Source: Chryseobacterium sp. R2A-55 (GTDB taxonomy: Bacteria > Bacteroidota > Bacteroidia > Flavobacteriales > Weeksellaceae). From it: a stretch of 64,000 nucleotides of DNA. A model generated the notes under the pieces. It was not told the origin of the DNA. It made no database searches and saw only the letters and a list, made by a program, of their open reading frames with translations. The stretch lies in contig NZ_JACBFP010000012.1 in assembly GCF_021401085.1 (NCBI RefSeq), positions 1 to 64,000 of the forward strand. The letters are read 5' to 3'. This document shows, one piece after another, positions 38,976-46,835 of this stretch. A program made the translations under genes and the position numbers. Numbering within the stretch: position 1 is the stretch's first letter; every line of letters begins with the position of its first letter.

Positions 38976-40352
38976 TTAAGCTTCCTCCAGTTTCACGGTA
39001 AAATGCCTTAAAATATCAGATTCCCAGGTGATGTGGTAACCCTTCAGGATTTCATCCCGCCGGTCGAAAACATTTTTTACCGCCGCTGCGATGTACTCCA
39101 TGTGGTTATTGGTATAAGTTCTGCGCGGAATCGCCAAACGGACCAATTCCAGTTTTGGATAACGGTTTTCTCGCGTTTCCGGATCGCGGTCTGCTAAAAT
39201 GGTCCCTATTTCCACGGTGCGGATTCCGGCTTCCTTGTAGATTTCGTTTGCCAGCGTTTGAGCGGGATATTCTTCTCTCTTTACGTTGGGCAAAAATTTC
39301 AAGGCATCAATAAAAACGGCATGACCGCCAATTGGCTTCTGGAGCGGTATTCCGTATTCAATCATTTTATTTCCGAGGTATTCCACCTGCGATATGCGGC
39401 TTTCCAGATACGGGAATTCCGTGGCTTCATTCAAACCCACCGCCAAAGCAGCCATATCTCTTCCCGCCATTCCGCCATAGGTGATGAAACCTTCATAAAT
39501 AATCGTGAAATTGGACGCGGCACGATAGACTTTTTCATCATTTAATGCGATGAACCCACCGATATTGACCAGGCCGTCTTTTTTGGAGCTCATCGTCATT
39601 CCGGCTCCGTAAGAAAAAACTTCTCTTGCGATTTCCTTGATCGAACGGTTTTCCTGGCCTTTTTCTCTTTGTTTAATGAAATAGGCGTTCTCGGCAAAAC
39701 GCGCGGAATCGAAATAAACCGGGATTCCGTATCGGTCTGAAAGTTCTTTCACGGCACGCATGTTTTCCAGGGAAACCGGTTGTCCGCCGGAAGAATTGCA
39801 GGTGATGGTGACCAGACAAAACGGGATTTTTTCTTTGGGATAGGTTTGGTACACTTTCTCCAGTTTTTGTAAGTCTATATTTCCTTTAAAGGGGTAAAGG
39901 TTTTCGATGTCGAAAGCTTCATCCACGGTGCAGTCTATCGCATGTGCTTTCCTGAACTCGATGTGTCCTTTGGTAGTATCGAAATGGGAATTTCCGGGAA
40001 CCACATCGCCTTCTTTCACCAAAACAGAAAACAACACGTTTTCCGCCGCTCTTCCCTGGTGGGTGGGAAGCAGATATTTGTACCCGGATATTTTCTGAAC
40101 GGTTTCATGGAGTTGCTGGAAACTTCTGGAACCGGCATAGCTTTCATCGCCGGTCATCAGTGCGCCCCACTGTTGGTCACTCATCGCTCCGGTTCCCGAA
40201 TCCGTCAAAAGGTCGATAAAAACCTGGGATGATTTCAGGTTAAATAAATTATAATCGGCTTCTTTCAGCCATTGTTCTCTTTGTTCACGGGTGGATTGCC
40301 GGATTTCTTCCACCATTTTTATTCTGAAAGGTTCTGCGTAAGGAAGTTTCAT
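38976..40352 (-). CDS. tnaA: Tryptophanase
   Basis: The 458-residue PLP enzyme splits L-tryptophan into indole, pyruvate and ammonia. It shows LLTDSGTGAMSDQQW, the PLP-binding PTHQGRAAEN, SARFAENAYF with the pyridine-contacting Asp, and the Schiff-base lysine in MTMSSKKDGLVN. It could be confused with tyrosine phenol-lyase, but two diagnostic places fit tryptophanase: DSARFAENAY (TPL: DATRCVENAY) and TVEIGTILADR, with Ile where TPL has the tyrosine-specific Arg. No tryptophan permease or leader peptide is adjacent. Indole production is expected if expressed. Confidence 0.88.
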   Translation of the reverse strand: MKLPYAEPFRIKMVEEIRQSTREQREQWLKEADYNLFNLKSSQVFIDLLTDSGTGAMSDQQWGALMTGDESYAGSRSFQQLHETVQKISGYKYLLPTHQGRAAENVLFSVLVKEGDVVPGNSHFDTTKGHIEFRKAHAIDCTVDEAFDIENLYPFKGNIDLQKLEKVYQTYPKEKIPFCLVTITCNSSGGQPVSLENMRAVKELSDRYGIPVYFDSARFAENAYFIKQREKGQENRSIKEIAREVFSYGAGMTMSSKKDGLVNIGGFIALNDEKVYRAASNFTIIYEGFITYGGMAGRDMAALAVGLNEATEFPYLESRISQVEYLGNKMIEYGIPLQKPIGGHAVFIDALKFLPNVKREEYPAQTLANEIYKEAGIRTVEIGTILADRDPETRENRYPKLELVRLAIPRRTYTNNHMEYIAAAVKNVFDRRDEILKGYHITWESDILRHFTVKLEEA

Positions 40353-40453
40353 GATTTAAGGACTAAGTAAAAATGAATAATTAAGGTTTTTTCGGAAGAT
40401 GAATTCTTGGAGGTCTTCCGGGATTCATGCTTCATTGTTAATTATTAATGGTT

Positions 40454-41125
40454 TCATTCCGGCGCTTTGAAAACATTATCATCCGAATGGAAGCCCGCAA
40501 TGCCGCCGCTCACAGCGAATTTCATGGCCTGTGCTGCGGAAACATTTTCCAGATGCACGATATTGGTAGCCAAAACAAAAACTACCCAACCCGAAACCGC
40601 ATAGGAATGAGGCAGATAAACCGAAACATAATCCGGGTACCCCACGGAAGACAGATCACTTTGGGTTAAGAATCCTACGCGCCAGATCTCTGGATTTTCA
40701 TTGGTTTTAATGAGCACGGGTTGGTTGAATTTCTTCTTGTCACCCACGAATGAGGTCATCACTTCTTTCAGTGAAGTGTAGATATATTTGATTCCCGGCG
40801 TTTTTTCCAGCAGAAAGTCGAAACTGTCCACCACCACCCGTCCCAGAATAAATTTGCTTCCCAAAAAACCGATCAGGGTAGTGGTGGCAATTACAATCAG
40901 GAAAGTGATTCCGGGGTAGGTTTTTTCAGAAAGGGAGGGAATCAGGCTATCGATGCTGGAGACCACGTACCAAATAATCCAGACGGTGACCAGAAACGGA
41001 CCCAGAATCAAAAGTCCCTGGAAAAAAGATTTTGCCAGGATATTGAGGATTCTGCTGTATTTGGATTCTTCCAATGGATTCAGGTGGGTTTTGGTTTGCG
41101 GGTTTGAAGTTTCCAGGTTCATCAA
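40454..41125 (-). CDS. DUF502 family membrane protein
   Basis: The 223-residue protein has two membrane segments (about residues 35-60 and 70-92) followed by a soluble domain with the DUF502 pattern: SFFQGLLILGPFLVTVWI, GRVVVDSFDFLLEKTPGIKYIYTSLKE and VGFLTQ...VSVYLPHSY. Function is unknown; the family is widespread in bacteria and plants. The start may be at either of the first two ATG codons. It ends 101 bases from tnaA, in a gap with nested AT-rich inverted repeats (40376-40384 with 40438-40446). Confidence 0.85.
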   Translation of the reverse strand: MMNLETSNPQTKTHLNPLEESKYSRILNILAKSFFQGLLILGPFLVTVWIIWYVVSSIDSLIPSLSEKTYPGITFLIVIATTTLIGFLGSKFILGRVVVDSFDFLLEKTPGIKYIYTSLKEVMTSFVGDKKKFNQPVLIKTNENPEIWRVGFLTQSDLSSVGYPDYVSVYLPHSYAVSGWVVFVLATNIVHLENVSAAQAMKFAVSGGIAGFHSDDNVFKAPE

Positions 41126-41197
41126 ACACTGTTGGTAAAAATAACAAAAATTATAAAATGAAGACTGCCCAGTTTACCTGCATCCAAAACCGGAAAT

Positions 41198-41217
41198 CTG
41201 TCGGTCGGCAGACAGGC
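41198..41217. repeat. Dispersed palindromic repeat, copy 2
   Basis: This copy matches 3527-3546 at 19 of 20 bases and is identical over the final 16. It lies just past the stop of miaE (minus strand). Confidence 0.55.
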
Positions 41218-41245
41218 TTGCAACAGTGTTGCTTGTAAGGGATCC

Positions 41246-41824
41246 TTACCCGTGAATGGTCTCTTTCTTTCCGTAAGATTTGATGATTTCCGCTTCGTAA
41301 TCCAGCCATTCTTCCCAGCGTTTATTCACTTTTTCCGGATCTCCCAGTTTTCTGGCAAAACCGATGAAAGTGGTGTAGTGATTCGCTTCAGAAATCATCA
41401 GTTCCTTATAGAAAGTCTTGAGTTCTTCATCTTTGATGTTTTCAGTTAAGACTTTAAACCGTTCACAGCTTCTTGCTTCAATCATGGCCGCGAAAAGCAT
41501 CCGGTCCACGATGTAATCCTGCCGGCTTCCCTGCACGATGAATTTGAACAGCTGATTGACATAATCGTCTTTTCTTTCGCGTCCGAATTCATAGCCCCGT
41601 TTTTTGATGATTTCGTGAACCTGCTGAAAATGATCAAGTTCTTCCTGTGCAATCTCCAGCAGTTCGGTCACAATTTCGGGATATTCAGGAAGCATGGTGA
41701 CTAAAGTAATGGCATTGGTTGTTGCCTTCTGTTCGCACCACGCATGATCGGTGAGGATCTCGGCCAAATTACCTTCAGCAATATTTGCCCATCTGGGGTC
41801 GGTCAATAATTTAAGTTTAAACAT
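41246..41824 (-). CDS. miaE: tRNA-(ms2io6A37)-hydroxylase
   Basis: The 192-residue di-iron enzyme hydroxylates the prenyl side chain of 2-methylthio-N6-isopentenyl-adenosine at tRNA position 37. It starts LLTDPRWANIAEGNLAEILTDHAWCEQKA and has the metal ligand patterns ELLEIAQEELDHFQQVHEI (ExxH) and ISEANHYTTFIGFA (ExxH), plus MIEARSCERF. Length fits. In many bacteria the enzyme needs oxygen, so it links tRNA modification to aerobic growth. Its partner enzymes MiaA and MiaB are not in the window. Confidence 0.93.
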   Translation of the reverse strand: MFKLKLLTDPRWANIAEGNLAEILTDHAWCEQKATTNAITLVTMLPEYPEIVTELLEIAQEELDHFQQVHEIIKKRGYEFGRERKDDYVNQLFKFIVQGSRQDYIVDRMLFAAMIEARSCERFKVLTENIKDEELKTFYKELMISEANHYTTFIGFARKLGDPEKVNKRWEEWLDYEAEIIKSYGKKETIHG

Positions 41825-41957
41825 CGGTAAAACTTTTCGGTAAAAATAGTGATTCTATCTGAGGGTACTTCTGTTTTTTTTTGCTTGCATCAAGATTGTC
41901 GAAAATAGGGATAATACGATTCTTATTTGAATAATTGATAAATAAAGGTCTGAAATA

Positions 41958-41974
41958 TTGGCATAAAACTTGAA
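41958..41974 (+). promoter_or_regulatory. Possible sigma-54 promoter
   Basis: TTGGCATAAAACTTGAA matches the -24/-12 pattern TTGGCAyr-N4-TTGCw at all key positions except C to A in the -12 half, with GG and G exactly 10 bases apart. It lies 32 bases before the ATG at 42006. Confidence 0.35.
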
Positions 41975-42005
41975 AGTAGAATCAACAACATTAAAATTTT
42001 AAATT

Positions 42006-42245
42006 ATGAATACGCAAGCTATTTCCAAAAAAATTGAAAATCTGGGGATTTTCTTAGTTACTTTCTTCTTCGGCATCATTGCTTTGGCGCAAGAACAAAC
42101 CCCTAAAGTAGATGTGACCACTACATCCACAAAAACCACCACCACCGAGGAATGGTTTACCAATCCGGTTTATTGGGTGATTGGTGCGTTGCTTTTCATC
42201 ATCTTGATCGCCGTCATCGTGAGAAGTGGCGGGAACAAAGAATAA
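42006..42245 (+). CDS. Small membrane protein of unknown function
   Basis: The 79-residue product has an N-terminal hydrophobic segment that could be a signal peptide (IFLVTFFFGIIALAQ), a Thr/Lys-rich stretch (VDVTTTSTKTTTTEEW), and a C-terminal membrane segment (VYWVIGALLFIILIAVIV). It is probably an inner-membrane protein with a short periplasmic loop. I do not recognise it. A sigma-54-like sequence lies upstream, suggesting that it may belong to a stress or special-condition regulon. Confidence 0.65.
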   Translation: MNTQAISKKIENLGIFLVTFFFGIIALAQEQTPKVDVTTTSTKTTTTEEWFTNPVYWVIGALLFIILIAVIVRSGGNKE

Positions 42246-42273
42246 CCATTGCTTTTGTCAATCCATTGCCGTT

Positions 42274-43371
42274 TTAGTTTGTCGCTGAAGCGGTTTTTTT
42301 TCGCAATAATTCCAAAACCTTCCAGCCAAAATCATCGAGTTTTTTTGCGCCTTCCGCAATGATGATAGCCAAAATGAGATTGATGCAGAATATCAGAATC
42401 ATCAAAACCCACCAGATCAACTTTTCTTTCAAGGGAACCACGATAAAATAAACCAGTGAGGAACTCATTCCCTGTGCGAAATAATAAAAAATCGCATTTT
42501 TCCCGATATAGGTGATGAAATTGTTTTTGGTGATTTTCAGCCGGTTATATAAAACGAAAAGGGTCAGTAAAGAAAAGGAAGACCAGAAAATATAGAGCAG
42601 CTTCGGAGGGAATTTGGCCTTATTCATCCGCATAAAATAGTCTTTCCCGAAATGCCAGAAAAGGATGACCAGAATTACCGTTAAAACGCCGTACAGAAAA
42701 GGGATCCACTTTTTCGGTATTTGTTTTCCCTTCATTTGGTGTGCCACCAAAAACAATCCGAGGTAAAACGCCACATAACCCACTTGTCCGCTCGGATAGT
42801 AGGAAGGCAAAATATTGAACATGAGGGTTAAACCCAAACAAAGGAAAGTGAACCATTTGATATGTTTTGGGAAAAACCTTAGAATCAGAACACCAAAAAC
42901 AGTGAGGATGAAATAGACCTTGAGGTACCAGAAACTACCCATGACCACAGGAAAAGTATCTGCCATCGTGTATTGGTGAAGGTACCAATTGCCAAGATTC
43001 TGCCATTGCGGTTTGGTGGAGATATCCGAAGGAGTATATTTCGCCCCAAAAGTGGAGTAGAAATCCTTCATCCAGTCCAGGCCGAAAAAATTCAGCCCGA
43101 AAACTTTAAAAAAGTAATCGAGAAAGAACAGAAACGTCACGAAGATCATGTAGGTAATCTGCAGTTTCAGCAATCGGTACATCGTTTTTTCTATATTCCC
43201 ACCGGAAGTCAAACCACTTAACGCATAAAACAGCGGAACATCTACCAGCAAAGACAAAACCCGCAATTCTGTGGGAACGTAAAATTGCCCGGACCAAAAA
43301 ACCGTATGGATAAAAATAATGGAAATGGTGGCAAATCCTTTGGCAAAGTCGATGTAGAGATCCCGTTTCAT
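42274..43371 (-). CDS. Acyltransferase family 3 membrane protein
   Basis: The 365-residue protein has about 10 membrane segments and the family start pattern RDLYIDFAKGFATISIIFIHTVFW, in which the histidine is the conserved catalytic residue. Such enzymes O-acetylate or otherwise acylate surface sugars, peptidoglycan or exopolysaccharide. The acceptor is not clear. I chose the ATG at 43371; a start eight codons upstream adds a lysine-rich lead. It converges with the small membrane protein at 42006, 28 bases away. Confidence 0.8.
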   Translation of the reverse strand: MKRDLYIDFAKGFATISIIFIHTVFWSGQFYVPTELRVLSLLVDVPLFYALSGLTSGGNIEKTMYRLLKLQITYMIFVTFLFFLDYFFKVFGLNFFGLDWMKDFYSTFGAKYTPSDISTKPQWQNLGNWYLHQYTMADTFPVVMGSFWYLKVYFILTVFGVLILRFFPKHIKWFTFLCLGLTLMFNILPSYYPSGQVGYVAFYLGLFLVAHQMKGKQIPKKWIPFLYGVLTVILVILFWHFGKDYFMRMNKAKFPPKLLYIFWSSFSLLTLFVLYNRLKITKNNFITYIGKNAIFYYFAQGMSSSLVYFIVVPLKEKLIWWVLMILIFCINLILAIIIAEGAKKLDDFGWKVLELLRKKTASATN

Positions 43372-43500
43372 GCGTTTTTTTTTCAAATATAGCAATTAGG
43401 GTGGGTTTGTGGAATTATGAACTGTTTTTTTCGGGTAAAACATTTTTTTTCGCTTACGGTGACCGGCTTCCTTTAACCCAAATCAAACCGGACATTTTCA

Positions 43501-43508
43501 TATCTTTG
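43501..43508 (+). promoter_or_regulatory. -7 element of the agmatinase gene
   Basis: TATCTTTG matches TAnnTTTG and lies 22 bases before the ATG at 43531. No clear -33 element. Confidence 0.4.
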
Positions 43509-43530
43509 TGGCACTCAAAAAAAACAAAAT

Positions 43531-44385
43531 ATGAACACTTACGCCGGAATTCCAGAAGAAAACGCAACCCTTGAAAACTCAAAAGTAATGCTTGTCACCG
43601 TTCCGTATGATGGAACTTCAACCTGGGGAAAAGGTGCAGACAAAGGTCCTGAACTGTTCTTGGATGCTTCCGAAAACATGGAACTTTTTGATATCGAAAC
43701 CAGAACCGAACCTTATCTGGAGGGAGTTTATCTTGCAGGTGAAGTCACAGAAAATTCCACACCCGAAGCAATGACAGAAGCGGTTTACCAGAAAACCAAA
43801 GAATTGCTGAACCATGACGGGAAATTGTTTACGCTTTTTGGTGGCGAACATTCCGTCTCCATTGGTTCAATCCGCGCAGTGGGCGAAAAATATGAAAACC
43901 TGACCGTGTTGCAATTAGATGCGCATACCGATTTGAGGCCAGATTTCCACGGTTCCACTTGCAATCACGCATGCGCAGTGTATGAAGCCAGCAAAAAGCA
44001 TAATTTGGTTCAGGTAGGAATCCGTTCATGCGATTTGGAAGAAATGGAACATGTGAATGAGGATCAGTGTTTTTGGGCACACCAAATTGCCGTCAATGAA
44101 AACTGGATCAATGACGTTTTGGAAAAGGTCTCCGGAAACGTTTATATCACCATTGATTTGGATGCTTTCGATCCATCCATTGCGCCATCCACAGGAACTC
44201 CGGAACCGGGCGGATTGCAGTGGTATCCTACTTTGGAATTATTGAGAAAAGTGTTTGAAAAATGCAATGTCGTAGCTTTTGACATCGTGGAATTAATGGA
44301 TTCTGCAATGCCGAAACCAACTGCTTTTTTGGCAGCGAAGCTTTATTACAAAATGTTGGCGTACTATCACATTTCTAATAATTAA
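43531..44385 (+). CDS. speB: Agmatinase / ureohydrolase-family enzyme
   Basis: The 284-residue enzyme belongs to the arginase/agmatinase family. The dinuclear Mn site is visible in FGGEHSVSIG, LDAHTDLRPDFHG and ITIDLDAFDPSIAPSTGTPEPGG. It probably hydrolyses agmatine to putrescine and urea, giving polyamines. Arginase, guanidinobutyrase and formimidoylglutamase share the motif, so the substrate is inferred from overall similarity. It stands alone; the following 440-base gap carries a terminator-like hairpin. Confidence 0.83.
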   Translation: MNTYAGIPEENATLENSKVMLVTVPYDGTSTWGKGADKGPELFLDASENMELFDIETRTEPYLEGVYLAGEVTENSTPEAMTEAVYQKTKELLNHDGKLFTLFGGEHSVSIGSIRAVGEKYENLTVLQLDAHTDLRPDFHGSTCNHACAVYEASKKHNLVQVGIRSCDLEEMEHVNEDQCFWAHQIAVNENWINDVLEKVSGNVYITIDLDAFDPSIAPSTGTPEPGGLQWYPTLELLRKVFEKCNVVAFDIVELMDSAMPKPTAFLAAKLYYKMLAYYHISNN

Positions 44386-44827
44386 GAAATCCGGAGATCA
44401 GGGATTTCTGAACACATTGATTGAATTGTTTTCAAGAAATTCCGCGGCTTTATCTGCCACTCGTGACTTGTCCAAAAGCCGCAGGTTTGGAAGATTAAAG
44501 TGATTAACCGATACATTCCTTTCGTCTAAAAATCATTCGTGTATTCGTGGTATTTTCAGCCACTTATGCACGATTTTTTTTATGATTTCAAAACGCCTGT
44601 TTTATCCCGATCATCAGTAGATTTTTTGATGAATACTTTTTTTTGCCTCAAAATTCTGATTTGGCAAGAATTTTTCTGGATTCAAGGCAAAAAGTGAAAA
44701 TCACCTACCCGAAATCTGAGGACTGATTTAAGGTCCTTTTTAAAGGGGTTCTGCACCTCCCGCAATTTTAGATGAGCGGCAGTTTTTTGAACGGAAACGG
44801 AAATCCACAATTTGATTATTTTTGAGC
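44386..44827. other. Intergenic stretch without a gene
   Basis: No coding sequence is supported. The stretch contains a tandem ATTCGTGT/ATTCGTGG (44535-44550), a nested hairpin with a T-run (44539-44583) that may end speB transcription, and a -7-like TATTTTTG (44817-44824) ahead of the alkB-like gene. Confidence 0.5.
44539..44583 (+). terminator. Possible terminator after speB
   Basis: Nested short stems (CGTG/CACG outside GTGG/CCAC) are followed by eight T. The distance from the speB stop (about 150 bases) makes it uncertain. Confidence 0.35.
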
Positions 44828-45442
44828 ATGCAATCACTCTTCCCTCTTGAATTTGACTCACAAATCAACCTCCTTCCCAAAGATGGAACCGTGAATTATT
44901 ATGGCAAAATTTTTGATCGTGAAAAATCTGATTTTTATTTCGAACAACTTCTGAAAAAGATCGAATGGAAAAACGATGAAGCCGTCATTTTCGGAGAAAA
45001 AATTTTTACCAGGAGGAAAGTTGCATGGTACGGAAATGAAGATTTTGAATACACCTATTCCAAAACCACCAAAAAAGCGTTGCCATGGATTCCTGAATTG
45101 TTGGAACTGAAAAAGCGAATCGAAGAGAAGTCGGGTGAAACCTTCAATTCCTGTCTGCTGAACCTTTATCATGACGGAACCGAAGGAATGGCTTATCACA
45201 GTGATGACGAAAAAGACCTGAAGAAAAATGGCGCAATCGGTTCACTGAGTTTCGGAGCTGAAAGGAAATTTTCATTGAAACATAAGGGAACCAAAGAGAA
45301 GGTGGAGCTGGTTTTGGAGCACGGCAGTCTTTTGGTGATGAAAGGCGAAACCCAATCATTTTGGCTTCACCGGCTGCCGCCCACAAAAAAAATATTTTCG
45401 CCCAGAATTAATCTCACTTTCCGCACCATTGCCGGAAAATAA
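44828..45442 (+). CDS. AlkB-like 2-oxoglutarate-dependent dioxygenase
   Basis: The 204-residue enzyme is a short AlkB homolog that removes alkyl groups from DNA or RNA bases (for example 1-methyladenine, 3-methylcytosine). Iron ligands are in MAYHSDDEKD (HxD) and WLHRLPPT (His), and the 2-oxoglutarate-binding arginines are in SPRINLTFRTI. The NSCLLNLYHDG stretch and WYG are typical for the ALKBH2/3 type. The ATG at 44828 is used; a TTG two codons earlier lies within the -7-like element. Confidence 0.88.
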   Translation: MQSLFPLEFDSQINLLPKDGTVNYYGKIFDREKSDFYFEQLLKKIEWKNDEAVIFGEKIFTRRKVAWYGNEDFEYTYSKTTKKALPWIPELLELKKRIEEKSGETFNSCLLNLYHDGTEGMAYHSDDEKDLKKNGAIGSLSFGAERKFSLKHKGTKEKVELVLEHGSLLVMKGETQSFWLHRLPPTKKIFSPRINLTFRTIAGK

Positions 45443-45600
45443 TTGCCTCGGAAATTCTGGGAGGCTTTTATTTTAGAGCGTTTTTTAGTTTGTGGTCTTG
45501 CAATCAGAATCATCTGAAAATTCTAAAATCAGTTGGATTTTTTCAGATATTTTAAGAAAAATTTATATTTTTTTACAAAAATTGGTAGATAAATAATTGC

Positions 45601-45608
45601 TAAATTTG
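45601..45608 (+). promoter_or_regulatory. -7 element of the BON-domain pair
   Basis: TAAATTTG precedes the ATG at 45645 by 36 bases; a TTG at 45582-45584 could be the -33 element, with a shorter (16-base) spacer. A longer in-frame start at 45597 would overlap this element. Confidence 0.4.
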
Positions 45609-45644
45609 AGCATAAGTATTTTAATAACGCTAAATCATTCAACT

Positions 45645-46121
45645 ATGAAAAAAACACTCGCTATGGCAGCTTTGGCACTTTCAGTGTCATTTGTCACAAT
45701 AGGCTGCAAGAAAAAAACTTCCGATGCCGAACTTCAAACGCAGGCAACTACTGTGGTGACTTCTAATCCAAATGCATCTGTGGAAGTGAAAGACGGAACT
45801 GCACATCTGAGCGGAACTTTCGCTGATGAAGCGGAAAAAGATGCGATGATTGCCTCCCTAAAAGCTATTCCGGGAATTAAGGATGTGATGGATATGGCAA
45901 CCATAGCTCCTGCGGTGGTAGAAACCGTTTCAGCGGTGGATCCTTTGGTTCAGCAAAAAGTGACTGATGCAGTGAAAGATTTCCCTTCAGTGAAAGTGGA
46001 AGTAGTGAATGGCGAACTCACCCTTACCGGGAACGTTTCTCCAGAACAGGCCAGAAAAATCAAAATGTCGGTAGATGCTTTGAAAGCTGGAAAAGTTAAT
46101 TATAATTACACTGTAAAATAA
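45645..46121 (+). CDS. Lipoprotein with two BON domains
   Basis: The 158-residue product begins with a lipoprotein signal ending VTIGC (Cys21) and holds two BON domains (about residues 30-88 and 98-158), each with the pattern VEVKDGTAHLSGTFADEAEKDAM and VKVEVVNGELTLTGNVSPEQ. BON domains bind phospholipid membranes, and OsmY/DolP-type lipoproteins maintain the outer membrane. A second BON protein follows after six bases, so both should work in the same process. The start at 45645 gives a proper signal peptide. Confidence 0.8.
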   Translation: MKKTLAMAALALSVSFVTIGCKKKTSDAELQTQATTVVTSNPNASVEVKDGTAHLSGTFADEAEKDAMIASLKAIPGIKDVMDMATIAPAVVETVSAVDPLVQQKVTDAVKDFPSVKVEVVNGELTLTGNVSPEQARKIKMSVDALKAGKVNYNYTVK

Positions 46122-46127
46122 TTCAAA

Positions 46128-46547
46128 ATGAGTGCATTACAAGACAAATATGCGGGAGTGATTTCGGCGGCACAGTCGGCGGGAATTTCAAATTTGCAGG
46201 TTACAGAACAAAACGGAATTCTTTACGTTTCCGGAAATGCTTCTAATTCTGCGGCAAAAGATGCAGTCTGGAACGCATTGGGAGCTATTGATTCCACCTA
46301 TTCAGCCTCAGATATTAATGTGGATGTGCAGGTTTCGGGATTGGCAGCTGGTGCTTCACTGACCGTGGTTACAGAAGATTCCAATTTGAACATCAGACAG
46401 GAACCTTCCACCGAAGCCGCAATCATAGGAAAAGCTGCAAAAGGTGAAAACCTCACTTTGGTAGAGCAAACTTCCGACGACTGGTGGAAAGTAAAAACCG
46501 CTTCGGGAACTGAAGGATATGCCTATGCAAGATATTTGCAGGCCTGA
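46128..46547 (+). CDS. BON domain plus bacterial SH3 domain protein
   Basis: The 139-residue protein combines an N-terminal BON-like domain (about residues 1-70) and a C-terminal SH3b domain (SNLNIRQEPSTEAAIIGKAAKGENLTL...WWKVKTASGTEGYAYARYL). SH3b modules often bind cell wall, so this could link membrane and peptidoglycan. It has no signal peptide of its own, which is odd given its partner lipoprotein. It follows the BON lipoprotein by six bases, so the two are one operon. Confidence 0.75.
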   Translation: MSALQDKYAGVISAAQSAGISNLQVTEQNGILYVSGNASNSAAKDAVWNALGAIDSTYSASDINVDVQVSGLAAGASLTVVTEDSNLNIRQEPSTEAAIIGKAAKGENLTLVEQTSDDWWKVKTASGTEGYAYARYLQA

Positions 46548-46567
46548 TCCGAACCCAAATAAAAATT

Positions 46568-46595
46568 AAACCTCTGAATTCTTCGGGGGTTTTTT
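46568..46595 (+). terminator. Terminator after the BON pair
   Basis: A short imperfect GC-containing stem (CCTCTGAA...TTCGGGGG) is followed by six T. Confidence 0.55.
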
Positions 46596-46802
46596 GCTTC
46601 TGCCAAGATTCATTATTTTTTGCCCATACTTTATTATTAATTTTTTTGGGATCCATTTCGGAAATTGTCCCCGTGCGAATTGGTGTCAAAAATGATCCGG
46701 AACAATTGAAAATGATTATTACAAATTTTCTTTTTCTTTTTCTGGCTTTTTTCCGCTGCCAAAAATCATGGATCCTCAATTCCCACAGAACCAAAAAAAA
46801 TC

Positions 46803-46810
46803 TATATTTG
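46803..46810 (+). promoter_or_regulatory. -7 element of the symporter gene
   Basis: TATATTTG lies 25 bases before the ATG at 46836. I see no good -33 match. Confidence 0.35.
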
Positions 46811-46835
46811 TAATCTTTGAAAAAAATCAAAATAC

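Noticed and set aside
38976..40352. Tyrosine phenol-lyase instead of tryptophanase
   Set aside because: The position that is Arg in TPL is Ile here (TVEIG), and DSARFAENAY follows the tryptophanase form.
40353..40453. Terminator between DUF502 and tryptophanase genes
   Set aside because: Inverted repeats are present (GGAAGA/TCTTCC within AATAATTAA/TTAATTATT), but no T-run follows on the minus strand.
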